Counted from the stretch's first letter, positions 1-7,670 are shown. The stretch is DNA of 43,778 nucleotides from an uncultured bacterium (GCA_949285875.1 CASDZZ010000007.1:1-43778); one strand, 5' to 3'. Numbers and translations: made by a program. Notes: generated by a model from the sequence alone, not told the origin.

Positions 1-34
1 TTATTAATTTCAATTCTTTAATTATTTCTTTCAT
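1..34 (-). CDS. 5' end of an unidentified gene cut by the window edge
   Basis: Only the first eleven codons are inside the window (reading MKEIIKELKLI), starting with ATG at 34. A strong GGAGGT ribosome site lies at 40-45 with good spacing, so this is very likely a true start. The gene follows the terminator at 81-101 and so begins a new unit, or is reached by read-through from the ten-gene operon. The fragment is too short to assign a family. Confidence 0.6.
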   Translation of the reverse strand, partial: MKEIIKELKLI

Positions 35-75
35 ATTTACCTCCATTTAATTTTATTATAAATTTAAATAAATAT

Positions 76-107
76 GAAAAAAGCAAGAATTAATCTTGCT
101 TTTTCTT
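76..107. terminator. Bidirectional Rho-independent terminator after the ten-gene operon
   Basis: An 8-bp stem (AAGCAAGA at 81-88 with TCTTGCTT at 94-101) and a 5-nt loop are followed by a T tract on the plus strand and a TTTTCA run on the minus strand. It would end the minus-strand operon whose last gene is the SpeD homologue. The 80 bases between it and that gene also hold a small dyad (TACAC at 150-154, GTGTA at 161-165) of unknown meaning. Confidence 0.8.
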
Positions 108-185
108 AGAGTGCATTTTTCTTATAAAAATACACATTTTGGTTCGTAATACACTTAATTGTGTACTTTATATTTTATTTAACGT

Positions 186-548
186 TTAAGTTGTAATTGG
201 GATGTCTCCACGATTAATTGTTCTTATTTTATAATTATTGGTTGAAAAAATATCACACAAATATTTTACCACATTCTCAATATTAATATTTGTATCACAT
301 AAGAATATATCGATAGCTGCATATTGATATTCTGGCCATGTATGAATTGTAAAATGAGATTCTTTTAATACTAATACACCACTAACACCATATGGTTTAA
401 ATTGATGAAAACAACTTTTTACAACATTAAAATTTCCAATTTTCCCAGCTTCTATCATCACTTCTTTTATTTTAGAAACTGATACTAAGTAGTCATTATT
501 ACATTCATAAAAGTCTAATAAATAATGTATTCCTAAAATATCATTCAT
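186..548 (-). CDS. speD: S-adenosylmethionine decarboxylase proenzyme (class 1B SpeD family)
   Basis: The 120-residue length is that of the prokaryotic class 1B family, which self-cleaves to make a pyruvoyl enzyme. The processing site is intact: E63-S64 in LKESHFTIHTWPEY, where S64 would become the pyruvoyl group. The supporting H69 and C84 (in IFLCD) are also present. Family members decarboxylate SAM to the aminopropyl donor for spermidine; some homologues act instead on amino acids such as arginine or ornithine. Start ATG 548 has a GGAGAA site and overlaps the preceding ligase-like gene by 8 bp, so the two are translationally coupled. It is the last gene of the operon. No spermidine synthase is visible in the window, which argues for a specialised role here. 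The family is certain; the substrate is not. Confidence 0.93.
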   Translation of the reverse strand: MNDILGIHYLLDFYECNNDYLVSVSKIKEVMIEAGKIGNFNVVKSCFHQFKPYGVSGVLVLKESHFTIHTWPEYQYAAIDIFLCDTNINIENVVKYLCDIFSTNNYKIRTINRGDIPITT

Positions 549-1629
549 TATTATTTTTCTCCATAATCATTTGAAAATAATCTACTGAATAATTCCTAAA
601 AAATTTTTTAGGATCTTCTATCCAATTATTTACTTCTTTCCACAATATATCTATTCCTTTATCTCCATAACATTTTATAAAACTATCATAATTAATAAAT
701 GCTCCATTAATATCTTTATAGGCATCATTTTTTAAATATAAACTTTTAGAGAACTTAGCACCAGACCAATCTAAAATAACTGGTGCGAAAAATCTTATTG
801 GAAATTCATTAAAACCTAATCTAACAAGCCCTTCAGTATGCATTCGCTGAGCCCAAATGCCAGACCAATCTCCACCATCTAACATAACTGTTAAAGTGTT
901 GTTTTTCTTATCTTCCTCTAGCATTGCTACCCCTTTAGTTAAATCTCTAAATTGAGTATTTATATCCACATATTCTTCATTTTCTTCTGTAACTTTTATC
1001 TCATATAAACCATGGATTGGACAATATCCTTTCAAAATTAACTCATTCTTATTATGTTTTTCTTCTAATCTTTTTATAGTTTTTTTACCAAGACCACACG
1101 TTGGACATATTGTCCTAATATGTAAATCTGATGCTGACAGAAATAAAAGTTCTTTAAAATATTCTTTGTCATTTACAATATTAATAAGTGATTTTCTTAT
1201 ATATCTATTTTTTTGAAATTCATTATAACTTCTTACAGAATAAGGAATATTAGCCAAAACTGATAATTTTTCTAAAATCTCATTAAATCTTTTCATATTA
1301 ATCTGTTCTTTAGATTCTTGTTGATAAAAACTATGTCGTTGATCTTTATAATAAATTTCTTCATTATATTCTATTGTTTCTGCTGGACTATTTTCCAATT
1401 CATCAAATTGAACTTCCGTTTCTACTTTCAAATCATCTCTAATTTTACTCGCTAATGCAAAAGCTGTCATAAGTGTTGTTATCGTTCCTAGATGCGGACT
1501 ACTATTAGGTTGTGCCGATGTGTTTATTATTATCTTTTTTTGATTTTTGTACTTATACAAAATTAAATCACTAAGTTTATTAGTTACATGCGCAATTCCG
1601 ATTGGTGGATAAAATACTTCTCTTTTCAT
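541..1629 (-). CDS. Truncated class I aminoacyl-tRNA-synthetase-like ligase (closest in feel to class I LysRS)
   Basis: This 362-residue protein shows class I synthetase features. There is a HIGH-like motif PHLGT at 45-49 in a TSAQPNSSPHLGTI context and a KMSKS-like KFSKS at 292-296. Between them lies a probable zinc knuckle (C175, C178, C203, H206) of the sort found in class I lysyl-tRNA synthetases. The chain stops about 65 residues after KFSKS, so an anticodon-binding domain is essentially missing. Synthetase paralogues trimmed in this way (MshC, EpmA and GluQRS are known examples) ligate amino acids to small molecules, proteins or tRNA bases. Here it probably activates an amino acid as its adenylate for a pathway ligation; that is inference. 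The start overlaps the upstream stop as TAATG, and an AGGAGGT-like site lies just upstream. The amino acid cannot be told from sequence alone. Confidence 0.7.
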   Translation of the reverse strand: MKREVFYPPIGIAHVTNKLSDLILYKYKNQKKIIINTSAQPNSSPHLGTITTLMTAFALASKIRDDLKVETEVQFDELENSPAETIEYNEEIYYKDQRHSFYQQESKEQINMKRFNEILEKLSVLANIPYSVRSYNEFQKNRYIRKSLINIVNDKEYFKELLFLSASDLHIRTICPTCGLGKKTIKRLEEKHNKNELILKGYCPIHGLYEIKVTEENEEYVDINTQFRDLTKGVAMLEEDKKNNTLTVMLDGGDWSGIWAQRMHTEGLVRLGFNEFPIRFFAPVILDWSGAKFSKSLYLKNDAYKDINGAFINYDSFIKCYGDKGIDILWKEVNNWIEDPKKFFRNYSVDYFQMIMEKNNNE

Positions 1630-2681
1630 TATTTACCTCCTCGATATACTGTTACTATTTCTCTCTGAAATAGTTCTTTTCCAATTTTAACAAACTTTTT
1701 TTCTAATCTGTTTTTTTCTCCTTTTGTAAGAGGGGAAATTTCGTTTATTTCAAAAATTATCTTATTTCCTTTCAAACTATAGTGCCATGTTCCTTTCAAT
1801 CCTTTAGAAAACAATATCACGCCTTCGATTTGCCCTGCTGCTTTCCAAATTAGAGTTTTATTTTTTCCGTTTAGTATCCATTCCTTATCAGAATAACTTA
1901 TTAATAGTGGATCAAACTTACCAAGAATAATTGGATAACTTATTTTAACTTCTTTACTATCTGGTAATGATTCATAATAATATTTTTTTTTGTCAATAGA
2001 TAGATATTTTGCTTTTTTGATATACTTATCTAAATCTTCTTTAATTTCCTTATATTTTAATCCTGACCAATGTAAGAAATCCTGTCTTGTTGCCGGTCCA
2101 TAATATTTAAAATATCTATAAATTAAATCAGAATTTATTTTCTTGCTATCAACAATATCATTTTGTTTGTATAATTTTTTATCTTCTTCATTAAGAATTC
2201 CATATAGCACTTTATGATAAGTAGCTAAAATTAGTAAACCACTCCATGCCATTATCTCTTTTGATTTGTATTTTGGTATAATATTTTGAATCTCTGATTT
2301 TTCTATTGTTTTTTTATTATTTTCATAAAAAAAATCAGTAATTGAATTTAAGTATTTACTATAATCTATTTTTAAATGTTTAGCATATTTATACACCCAA
2401 TTATCACTTTGACAATACAAATCTGAAATTAAATTGTAATCATTTTTATGATATATATGTAATGTTGTTCTTTGCCCCCAACTTTTAATTAAATTGTTAT
2501 TACTAAAAATATTACATTTATAATTGGTTCTATTATATATAGATATTAATGCGTAGTTTTGATATTGGCATTGTATTCCAATTAATGATTCAACACACAT
2601 ATCAGCACTTTCAAACTTATCTATTAATCCATTGTTATATAACCTTAATTTTTGCAAATCTAAATTCGAATAGTTACTCAT
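1629..2681 (-). CDS. Winged-helix DNA glycosylase-like protein, AlkZ/YcaQ (HTH_42) family
   Basis: The 350-residue chain carries the landmarks of the HTH_42 family: a WGQRTTLHIYHKND block near 70-80, GPATRQDFLHWSGL in the middle, ILGKFDPLLISY, and a C-terminal GVILFSKGLKGTWHY. Members include AlkZ, which unhooks azinomycin interstrand DNA crosslinks and protects its producer. The residues at 36-40 read IQCQY, placing Q37 and Q39 exactly like the catalytic QxQ pair of AlkZ, as I recall it. This copy therefore looks like an active alkyl-base glycosylase rather than a dead homologue. It sits mid-operon, with an 8-bp overlap with the preceding methyltransferase and TAATG coupling to the ligase-like gene. 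The context suggests self-resistance to a DNA-reactive product. A general repair role is possible too. Confidence 0.82.
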   Translation of the reverse strand: MSNYSNLDLQKLRLYNNGLIDKFESADMCVESLIGIQCQYQNYALISIYNRTNYKCNIFSNNNLIKSWGQRTTLHIYHKNDYNLISDLYCQSDNWVYKYAKHLKIDYSKYLNSITDFFYENNKKTIEKSEIQNIIPKYKSKEIMAWSGLLILATYHKVLYGILNEEDKKLYKQNDIVDSKKINSDLIYRYFKYYGPATRQDFLHWSGLKYKEIKEDLDKYIKKAKYLSIDKKKYYYESLPDSKEVKISYPIILGKFDPLLISYSDKEWILNGKNKTLIWKAAGQIEGVILFSKGLKGTWHYSLKGNKIIFEINEISPLTKGEKNRLEKKFVKIGKELFQREIVTVYRGGK

Positions 2682-3375
2682 GCTTTATTGCATATATAAG
2701 CACAGAATCATAATTTGGGTCATTTGCGATTGGAACCTTTTTCACAACTAAGATTTTACAATTTTGTTTTTTACTGAAATCTTGTATCATTTTTTCTGAT
2801 AGATAATTATTATTAAAGCCCATCATTTTACTATATGATTCAGAAAAGCACCAATTAGCTCCTAATAATGTTCCATCTTTCTCTAATAAATTATAAAGTT
2901 TTTTTAAATTACTTATATATTCCTTTTCACTTCTACATAATCCTAACAATCCAAATTGCGATACATTGTTATATTTAATGGTATTATTAATAGATGAATG
3001 CAAAACATCACAAATTAAATAATCTACACGAATTTTAAGAGTGTCATCAAAATTTTTATCATATTTTTTTATTGCATATTCACAACTATTAGGATATAAC
3101 TCTTTCTTCCTAATTTGTTCATTAAGAAAAAACGCCTCTTTAGAAATATCTACACAAAGTACTTTTTCAATATTTTTAAACGCAAGTAACCAAAAATAAA
3201 TATTACTACCACTACCAAAATCAATTAGTGTACCATTACATGCGTATTTATTTATTAATTCTAAAATTTCTTCTGTTCCTTGACCTTCTCTAAACGGAGA
3301 ACCATAGTAATCATTAAAATATTTTAACTGTTTTTTGTATTCTTCTTTGTCTATCTTATCAAAATTCATATTCAC
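2674..3375 (-). CDS. Class I SAM-dependent methyltransferase (small-molecule type)
   Basis: The 233-residue protein has a Rossmann methyltransferase core: motif I IDFGSGS at 51-57, an acidic motif II VLCVDIS, and a late block with NLLEKDGTLLGANW. The QFGLLGLCRSEKEY segment before the last block recalls the NNMT/PNMT/TEMT-type N-methyltransferases, so an amine may be the acceptor. Translation begins at GTG 3375 or ATG 3369; neither has a good ribosome site. A 46-bp gap separates it from the preceding gene, the longest gap in the core of the operon. Product and target are unknown. Confidence 0.72.
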   Translation of the reverse strand: MNMNFDKIDKEEYKKQLKYFNDYYGSPFREGQGTEEILELINKYACNGTLIDFGSGSNIYFWLLAFKNIEKVLCVDISKEAFFLNEQIRKKELYPNSCEYAIKKYDKNFDDTLKIRVDYLICDVLHSSINNTIKYNNVSQFGLLGLCRSEKEYISNLKKLYNLLEKDGTLLGANWCFSESYSKMMGFNNNYLSEKMIQDFSKKQNCKILVVKKVPIANDPNYDSVLIYAIKHE

Positions 3376-3421
3376 ATAATTAATCTCATAGTTCTATTAA
3401 ACTATTTTGATATATTCCTTT

Positions 3422-4165
3422 CTATTTTTTATTAGAAATTCGTTTTAAAACAATAATATAAGTACCATTTTCATCTTCTATTTTTTCTTGTATTACAAAC
3501 TTATTACTTTTGTCTACAATTTTTTTAATCATATTATATTCGTAATTATATAATTTAAAATTTGTTTCAAAAACCAAATTATCTTTATTAAAATATTGAT
3601 ACCAAAACTCAATATGAGTCTTATGATGTATATGCTTATTATATCTTTTAATATTTAAGTCATTAAATGTAAACTGTTTAGAAAAATAAAATTTATTATC
3701 TTCAACTTTTGAATCATAATATGTTAATGTTTTTCCCAAATTAAAGTCAAATAGTTCTAAAACAATATATTTTGTTACTGAATAACTATTTTCTAAAAAT
3801 TTTTTAAAATTAGAATAATTTAAGTATTGTATTCCTTGATCTAAAGCAAAAATACAATCACATTCGATTTTTAATTCATTTATATTTTTCATATCACAGA
3901 TATATGTTTTAACATTTTTTATACTTTGTTGTTCTTTTTGATTATTAATAATATTTATCATTGTTTTTTCAATATCTATAAAATATGATTCTTTAAAAAT
4001 TTCTGAACATTCTCTTAAATATACTCCGCTTGCACAAGGGCATAGAGCCATAGAAGTAATATCATATTTGTCTTTGATTGCCTTTAATAGTTTAATTTTC
4101 TTATAATCTTTTTTTACTTCTTGTATATAAAATGTTGCTCTTTCTTTATATGTTATTTTTTTCAT
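3422..4165 (-). CDS. Divergent class I SAM-dependent methyltransferase-like protein
   Basis: The order of elements in this 247-residue protein matches a methyltransferase. An N-terminal helix pair is followed by a motif I position reading CPCASG (42-47), FIDIE as the acidic ribose-binding strand, ICDMKN, and then FALDQGIQYLNYSNFKKFL and YIVLELFDF. Motif I is unusual because the first glycines of the typical DxGxGxG are cysteine and alanine. This may alter cofactor binding, and use of decarboxylated SAM (made by the SpeD homologue two genes later) as an aminopropyl donor is worth considering; that is speculation. The start overlaps the dehydrogenase-like gene by 20 bp. The lysine- and tyrosine-rich C-terminus shows no further motif. 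Confidence 0.55.
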   Translation of the reverse strand: MKKITYKERATFYIQEVKKDYKKIKLLKAIKDKYDITSMALCPCASGVYLRECSEIFKESYFIDIEKTMINIINNQKEQQSIKNVKTYICDMKNINELKIECDCIFALDQGIQYLNYSNFKKFLENSYSVTKYIVLELFDFNLGKTLTYYDSKVEDNKFYFSKQFTFNDLNIKRYNKHIHHKTHIEFWYQYFNKDNLVFETNFKLYNYEYNMIKKIVDKSNKFVIQEKIEDENGTYIIVLKRISNKK

Positions 4166-5249
4166 AATAATCCCAATGCTCTTTTATTACTTCATGGCTA
4201 ATCTTTCCTTTATCAAATATTTTTCCTCTTACAACTTCAGAATTTTCTTTTCCTTGTAATTCATTATCTAATATCTTTATTATCCATTCTTTTGCATTTG
4301 ATGAATATGCTTCTGTAGTAGATTTAGGATATGCAGATGGTAAATTATCAATTTTACAACATACAACTCCGTTATCCGATACATATATTGGATCATTTAA
4401 AGTAGTATATTTATCAATACTTGGAATATATCCACTACCATATCCGCAAGTTACATCAATTACTACTGTGCCAGCTTTTAAGGAATTAAATATTTCTTTT
4501 GTTATAATAGGTTCAGTGTCATATGTTGAAATAAGAATAGCACCTATAATAGCGTCCATTTCTGGCAAAATTTTCTTTAAATTTTCTTCAGTTGATTCTA
4601 AACAATGAATATTCTCATCCATATAAACGCTCATTTTCTTTAATTTATTAATATTACTACCAAAGACATAAACTTCATTACCTAATTCTGAAGCAAGTTT
4701 TATTGCCGCACCGCCAACATTTCCATAACCAATTACTGCAATTTTTGACTTAGATGCTCCACGAATTTGAAACAACGCTTTACCTGTGCCACCGTATTGT
4801 TTTTGTTGATAAAAATTAGCATACATTATAGCCATTTTTCCAGCAATTTCCCCACCGGGATATGCCATAGGAAAATATCCATCGTCGGTTTCTATAAATT
4901 CATAAGTATATGCTGTTACTTTCTTTTTTTGTAATTCTTTTAATAGTTCATAATTCCCTTCGGCATGAAATATTGCAGACATTTTCGTATTTTCGTTTAA
5001 ATATTTATATTCTTCTTGTGTTGGTCCTTTATATTTTATAATAAAATCACTATTAGTCCAACAATATTCTTTATCCTTTATTATTGCTCCGTGTTTTTTA
5101 TATTCATTATCTGAAAAACCAAGAGCTTCTCCTGCACCTTTTTCTACATACACTTCATATTTTTTTGCTAAATCTTCAATATCTTTTGGCAATAAAATAA
5201 CTCTATTTTCACCATTAATTGTCTCTTTTAACACTGCTACTTTTTTCAT
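4146..5249 (-). CDS. Alanine dehydrogenase / PNT-family NAD(P)-dependent oxidoreductase
   Basis: The 367-residue protein resembles alanine dehydrogenase and N5-(carboxyethyl)ornithine synthase. The N-terminus KETINGENRVILLP has the substrate-binding Arg (R16). YKGP gives the Lys (K74), FHAEG the catalytic His (H95), and IGYGNVGG (173-180) is the dinucleotide-binding loop. The acidic residue found in alanine dehydrogenase within DQGG is replaced, the region reading VIDVTCGYGSG, so simple alanine oxidation is doubtful. Reductive amination or imine reduction on another substrate fits better. Start ATG 5249 is chosen over an upstream frame extension because it has an AGGGGTG site and overlaps the upstream methyltransferase stop as ATGA. 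It is a metabolic enzyme in the middle of the operon and may supply or modify the amino-acid building block. Confidence 0.75.
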   Translation of the reverse strand: MKKVAVLKETINGENRVILLPKDIEDLAKKYEVYVEKGAGEALGFSDNEYKKHGAIIKDKEYCWTNSDFIIKYKGPTQEEYKYLNENTKMSAIFHAEGNYELLKELQKKKVTAYTYEFIETDDGYFPMAYPGGEIAGKMAIMYANFYQQKQYGGTGKALFQIRGASKSKIAVIGYGNVGGAAIKLASELGNEVYVFGSNINKLKKMSVYMDENIHCLESTEENLKKILPEMDAIIGAILISTYDTEPIITKEIFNSLKAGTVVIDVTCGYGSGYIPSIDKYTTLNDPIYVSDNGVVCCKIDNLPSAYPKSTTEAYSSNAKEWIIKILDNELQGKENSEVVRGKIFDKGKISHEVIKEHWDYYEKNNI

Positions 5250-6052
5250 ATTTTCACCCCTACTATACAAATATATTTACCACGATTACATAAATCTTCA
5301 TTTTGTATATATTGCATTTCGATATTAAATATATAATCGTAATTATCTACTAAAATCTTACTTATTGTATTTTTATTTGGAGTTAATGCTTCCTCAACTC
5401 CAATTAATGAAACAACAGGATAACCACATTTAAAAATCGGCATAATATCATGATTTTTATGAATTTTTTCTAATTCATCTATTTTATTAAAATGCACTTG
5501 GGGAACATATTGAGATAATGTACCTATTTCTTTTTCTACTACATTTTTTACTTCACTAGTATTTCCTTTCAATATATTTAAAGCCAGTCCATTATAAAAA
5601 TTTTCACCAACAGAAATAGATATTCCTTTACTTTTCAAATGTGAAGATACAATTTGAATCAATTTATCAGCACTATCAAAAAAAGGTAATACATATATAT
5701 TTAAAATAATATCAAACTGTTCATCAAGCTTTAAATTTTTAATATCAGAGTTAATAATTTTGACACGATCTTTAAATTTTTCTAATTTTAATTCAGCTTG
5801 AGATAACATATTATCAGAAAAATCCACTAATACGCATCTCGTATTATCAAACTCTTTCAAAATTTTATAAGCCCATTCACCTGTACCAGCACCCAATTCT
5901 AAAAATGTAATTGATTTATTTCTAGGAATATATTTTTTTATAATCTCCCACAATAAGTCGTCAGCCAATTTCCAATATAATTTTTTATTATTTTCATCAT
6001 ATTTTGTTGATATATCATTAAAATGTTTTAATATTATCTCTTTCTCACGCAT
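5246..6052 (-). CDS. Class I SAM-dependent methyltransferase
   Basis: The 268-residue protein has the clearest methyltransferase core of the three in the operon: motif I FLELGAGTGEWA (50-61), VLVDFS as the acidic strand, IINSDIKNL, and FDIILNIYVLPFF leading into a predicted motif IV. The C-terminal third (after about 160) is specific to this protein, probably covering the active site and setting acceptor choice. It overlaps the ASCH-domain gene by 19 bp at its start and the dehydrogenase-like gene as ATGA at its end. Its acceptor is unknown. A role in tailoring a pathway intermediate is inferred from the neighbours. Confidence 0.75.
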   Translation of the reverse strand: MREKEIILKHFNDISTKYDENNKKLYWKLADDLLWEIIKKYIPRNKSITFLELGAGTGEWAYKILKEFDNTRCVLVDFSDNMLSQAELKLEKFKDRVKIINSDIKNLKLDEQFDIILNIYVLPFFDSADKLIQIVSSHLKSKGISISVGENFYNGLALNILKGNTSEVKNVVEKEIGTLSQYVPQVHFNKIDELEKIHKNHDIMPIFKCGYPVVSLIGVEEALTPNKNTISKILVDNYDYIFNIEMQYIQNEDLCNRGKYICIVGVKI

Positions 6053-6507
6053 GATTTAGCTCTTTCTCTTGAATCCAAAAAAGATAACAACTCTGGTTTT
6101 TTATCTAAAAGATAGTAAGATTGTGGAACTACAAAATTTGGAAATTGTTGTTGTAATTCGCTTAATGAAACTTCTTCTATAGGAATGATTTCTTCTACTG
6201 GGATTGCATAACCAATATTGTTATATAAATATTCCATCATACCATTATAACTTCCTGGTTCTTCTTGTTCAGCAATCAAGGCAATAGTATTTGCATCAGC
6301 AATTATTGGTTCTCCAAACTTGATTTTAGCAACTATGCTTTTTTTTGTTTTTGAAATATAAATATATGCTTCACTTTCTTCTTTTAAATATCTTGTTCTA
6401 TACTCGTAATGTTTTCTCCCCTCTAACATTGCATCATAATATTCCTCTCTCAAACTCATCAAAACACGCTTTTGTTCTTCTTCAATAAATGATAATTGTC
6501 CTCTCAT
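6034..6507 (-). CDS. ASCH/PUA-like domain protein
   Basis: This is a small (157 residues) soluble protein. Residues about 15-70, including VLMSLREEYYDAMLEGRKHYEYR, then AYIYISKT and IVAKIKFGEPI, follow the ASCH pattern (a PUA-like beta barrel that in other proteins binds RNA or acts on modified nucleosides). The remaining C-terminal half is helical and charged, without a known motif. It begins 4 bp after the P-loop kinase stop and overlaps the next methyltransferase by 19 bp, so it is made with them. It may bind nucleotides or regulate the operon; nothing in the sequence decides this. Confidence 0.55.
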   Translation of the reverse strand: MRGQLSFIEEEQKRVLMSLREEYYDAMLEGRKHYEYRTRYLKEESEAYIYISKTKKSIVAKIKFGEPIIADANTIALIAEQEEPGSYNGMMEYLYNNIGYAIPVEEIIPIEEVSLSELQQQFPNFVVPQSYYLLDKKPELLSFLDSRERAKSCVRKR

Positions 6508-6511
6508 TTTC

Positions 6512-7114
6512 CTACTTCCTTTCTTTTATCAACTTTTTTTGTTTATTTAGATCTATGTTCTTTATTACAATATCTGCTATTTCTTCTGGAGATAAATGTT
6601 CAGTATCAATTACTATATAATTAAAACCACTATTTTGTAAAAATTGTTCCATCTTATCATAACCATCATCATACATTGCACAATTAGATAAATCTTTATC
6701 TTGACAATTACGATTATGAATTCTACTCATTCTTGTAGATACACTTGCTTTTAATAGAACTGTTAAATCCGGTTCCCCACACAACTTTATTAATTCTTGA
6801 TGAAGTGGCATCGTTTCCGCATTACCATGCCAATAATAATTTGATACAAAATGTCTATCATAAATGATATTTTGATTTGAATCACATCTTGTTCCATATA
6901 ATAATCCCAAACCATAGAATAGTGTTAAAAGTGCTTCATCTTCAGTTTCATAAAGTTTCCATTCTAAATCTTTAAGTTGTGACTCATTTATATTTAAAGT
7001 CTCAAATAAAAACTTAAACGGCTTATCAACATATTCATATCCTAATCTATCGGCTAATATTTTTGAAAGTGTTGTTTTTCCACTACCATCCATTCCTTCA
7101 ACTGCAATTCTCAT
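6512..7114 (-). CDS. Thymidylate-kinase-like P-loop nucleotide kinase
   Basis: The 200-residue protein begins MRIAVEGMDGSGKTT, a textbook dTMP kinase P-loop (7-15). A DRH motif in IIYDRHFVSNYYWHG aligns with the dTMP kinase DR(Y/W) element, and a LID-like basic segment follows in RMSRIHNRN. The length is normal for the superfamily. Sequence between the motifs is divergent, and insertion of a second tmk in a biosynthetic-looking operon argues for a special nucleoside or small-molecule substrate rather than housekeeping dTTP synthesis. The Nudix gene precedes it by 28 bp and the ASCH gene follows after 4 bp. The kinase fold is sure; the substrate is open. Confidence 0.75.
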   Translation of the reverse strand: MRIAVEGMDGSGKTTLSKILADRLGYEYVDKPFKFLFETLNINESQLKDLEWKLYETEDEALLTLFYGLGLLYGTRCDSNQNIIYDRHFVSNYYWHGNAETMPLHQELIKLCGEPDLTVLLKASVSTRMSRIHNRNCQDKDLSNCAMYDDGYDKMEQFLQNSGFNYIVIDTEHLSPEEIADIVIKNIDLNKQKKLIKERK

Positions 7115-7142
7115 GAGTTTTTTTCTCCTCCCTAATTGTTTT

Positions 7143-7610
7143 TTAGTATAATTTTAAATCCCATCTTAATTTTTCATCTTGATTTTCATTTTCTTCATAT
7201 ACCATTTCGTTAATTTCTTCATTTTTAAAAACTTCTAATAATTTATCGAAATCATCTGCAAGTTTTGTATTTTTTAATTCATCTTCGTCTATCCAATATA
7301 TTTTACCCTCCGATGTTTCAGAAATAATATCACCACTATAATCATCTGATGTAAATAAAATAATTAATTGTCTTTCTTTTTCTTTTTTATCATACCAATC
7401 TTTGACTCCACATATTCTAACAGAATTCAATTTTAATCCTGTTTCTTCATATACTTCTCTTTTAACTGAAGGGACAATACTTTCTCCTAGTTCTATTTTT
7501 CCTCCTGGAAAAGCAACTCCTTTCCAGCTTTTTATTCTTTCTTGTACTAATACTTTTTTTGTAGTTGGATCAACAATTTTGCACATATTCATTAATTTCA
7601 CATTTTCCAT
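7143..7610 (-). CDS. Nudix hydrolase
   Basis: A 155-residue Nudix protein with an intact box starting GGKIELGES and ending REVYEETGL, giving all the metal-binding glutamates. The family cleaves nucleoside diphosphates linked to another group, such as oxidised or modified NTPs, or dinucleotides. Start ATG 7610 is chosen because of an AAGGAG site directly upstream; an in-frame ATG at 7685 would add 25 basic and aromatic residues that are encoded by a terminator hairpin and are unlike the family. It is the first gene of the operon and directly follows the leader hairpin. It could clean up damaged nucleotides or process a nucleotide intermediate. Confidence 0.85.
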   Translation of the reverse strand: MENVKLMNMCKIVDPTTKKVLVQERIKSWKGVAFPGGKIELGESIVPSVKREVYEETGLKLNSVRICGVKDWYDKKEKERQLIILFTSDDYSGDIISETSEGKIYWIDEDELKNTKLADDFDKLLEVFKNEEINEMVYEENENQDEKLRWDLKLY

Positions 7611-7635
7611 TTTTTTCTCCTTCTCTGTTTTAATA

Positions 7636-7670
7636 TTAAAAAAGGAGATTCTAAAAAAGAACCTCCTCCT
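7636..7670 (-). promoter_or_regulatory. Leader terminator/attenuator of the ten-gene operon
   Basis: Plus-strand GGAGATTCT (7644-7652) and AGAACCTCC (7658-7666) form a 9-bp stem with one G-U pair in the minus transcript. The stem is followed by six U residues (7638-7643), i.e. a Rho-independent terminator between the promoter and the Nudix start. The 3' arm (TCTCCTT) can also pair with the AAGGAGA ribosome site of the Nudix gene, giving a competing fold. Expression of the whole operon therefore probably depends on a choice between structures, or on translation from the ATG at 7685. Confidence 0.6.

Noticed and set aside
5246-5249. Genetic code 4 (TGA as Trp), as in mycoplasmas
   Set aside because: TGA ends a methyltransferase gene in an ATGA overlap, Trp is encoded by TGG throughout, and reading TGA as Trp would fuse genes.
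1-7610. Prophage or transposon as carrier of the ten-gene operon
   Set aside because: No integrase, transposase, terminal repeats or phage structural genes are visible in the window; island origin rests only on the broken PBP junction.
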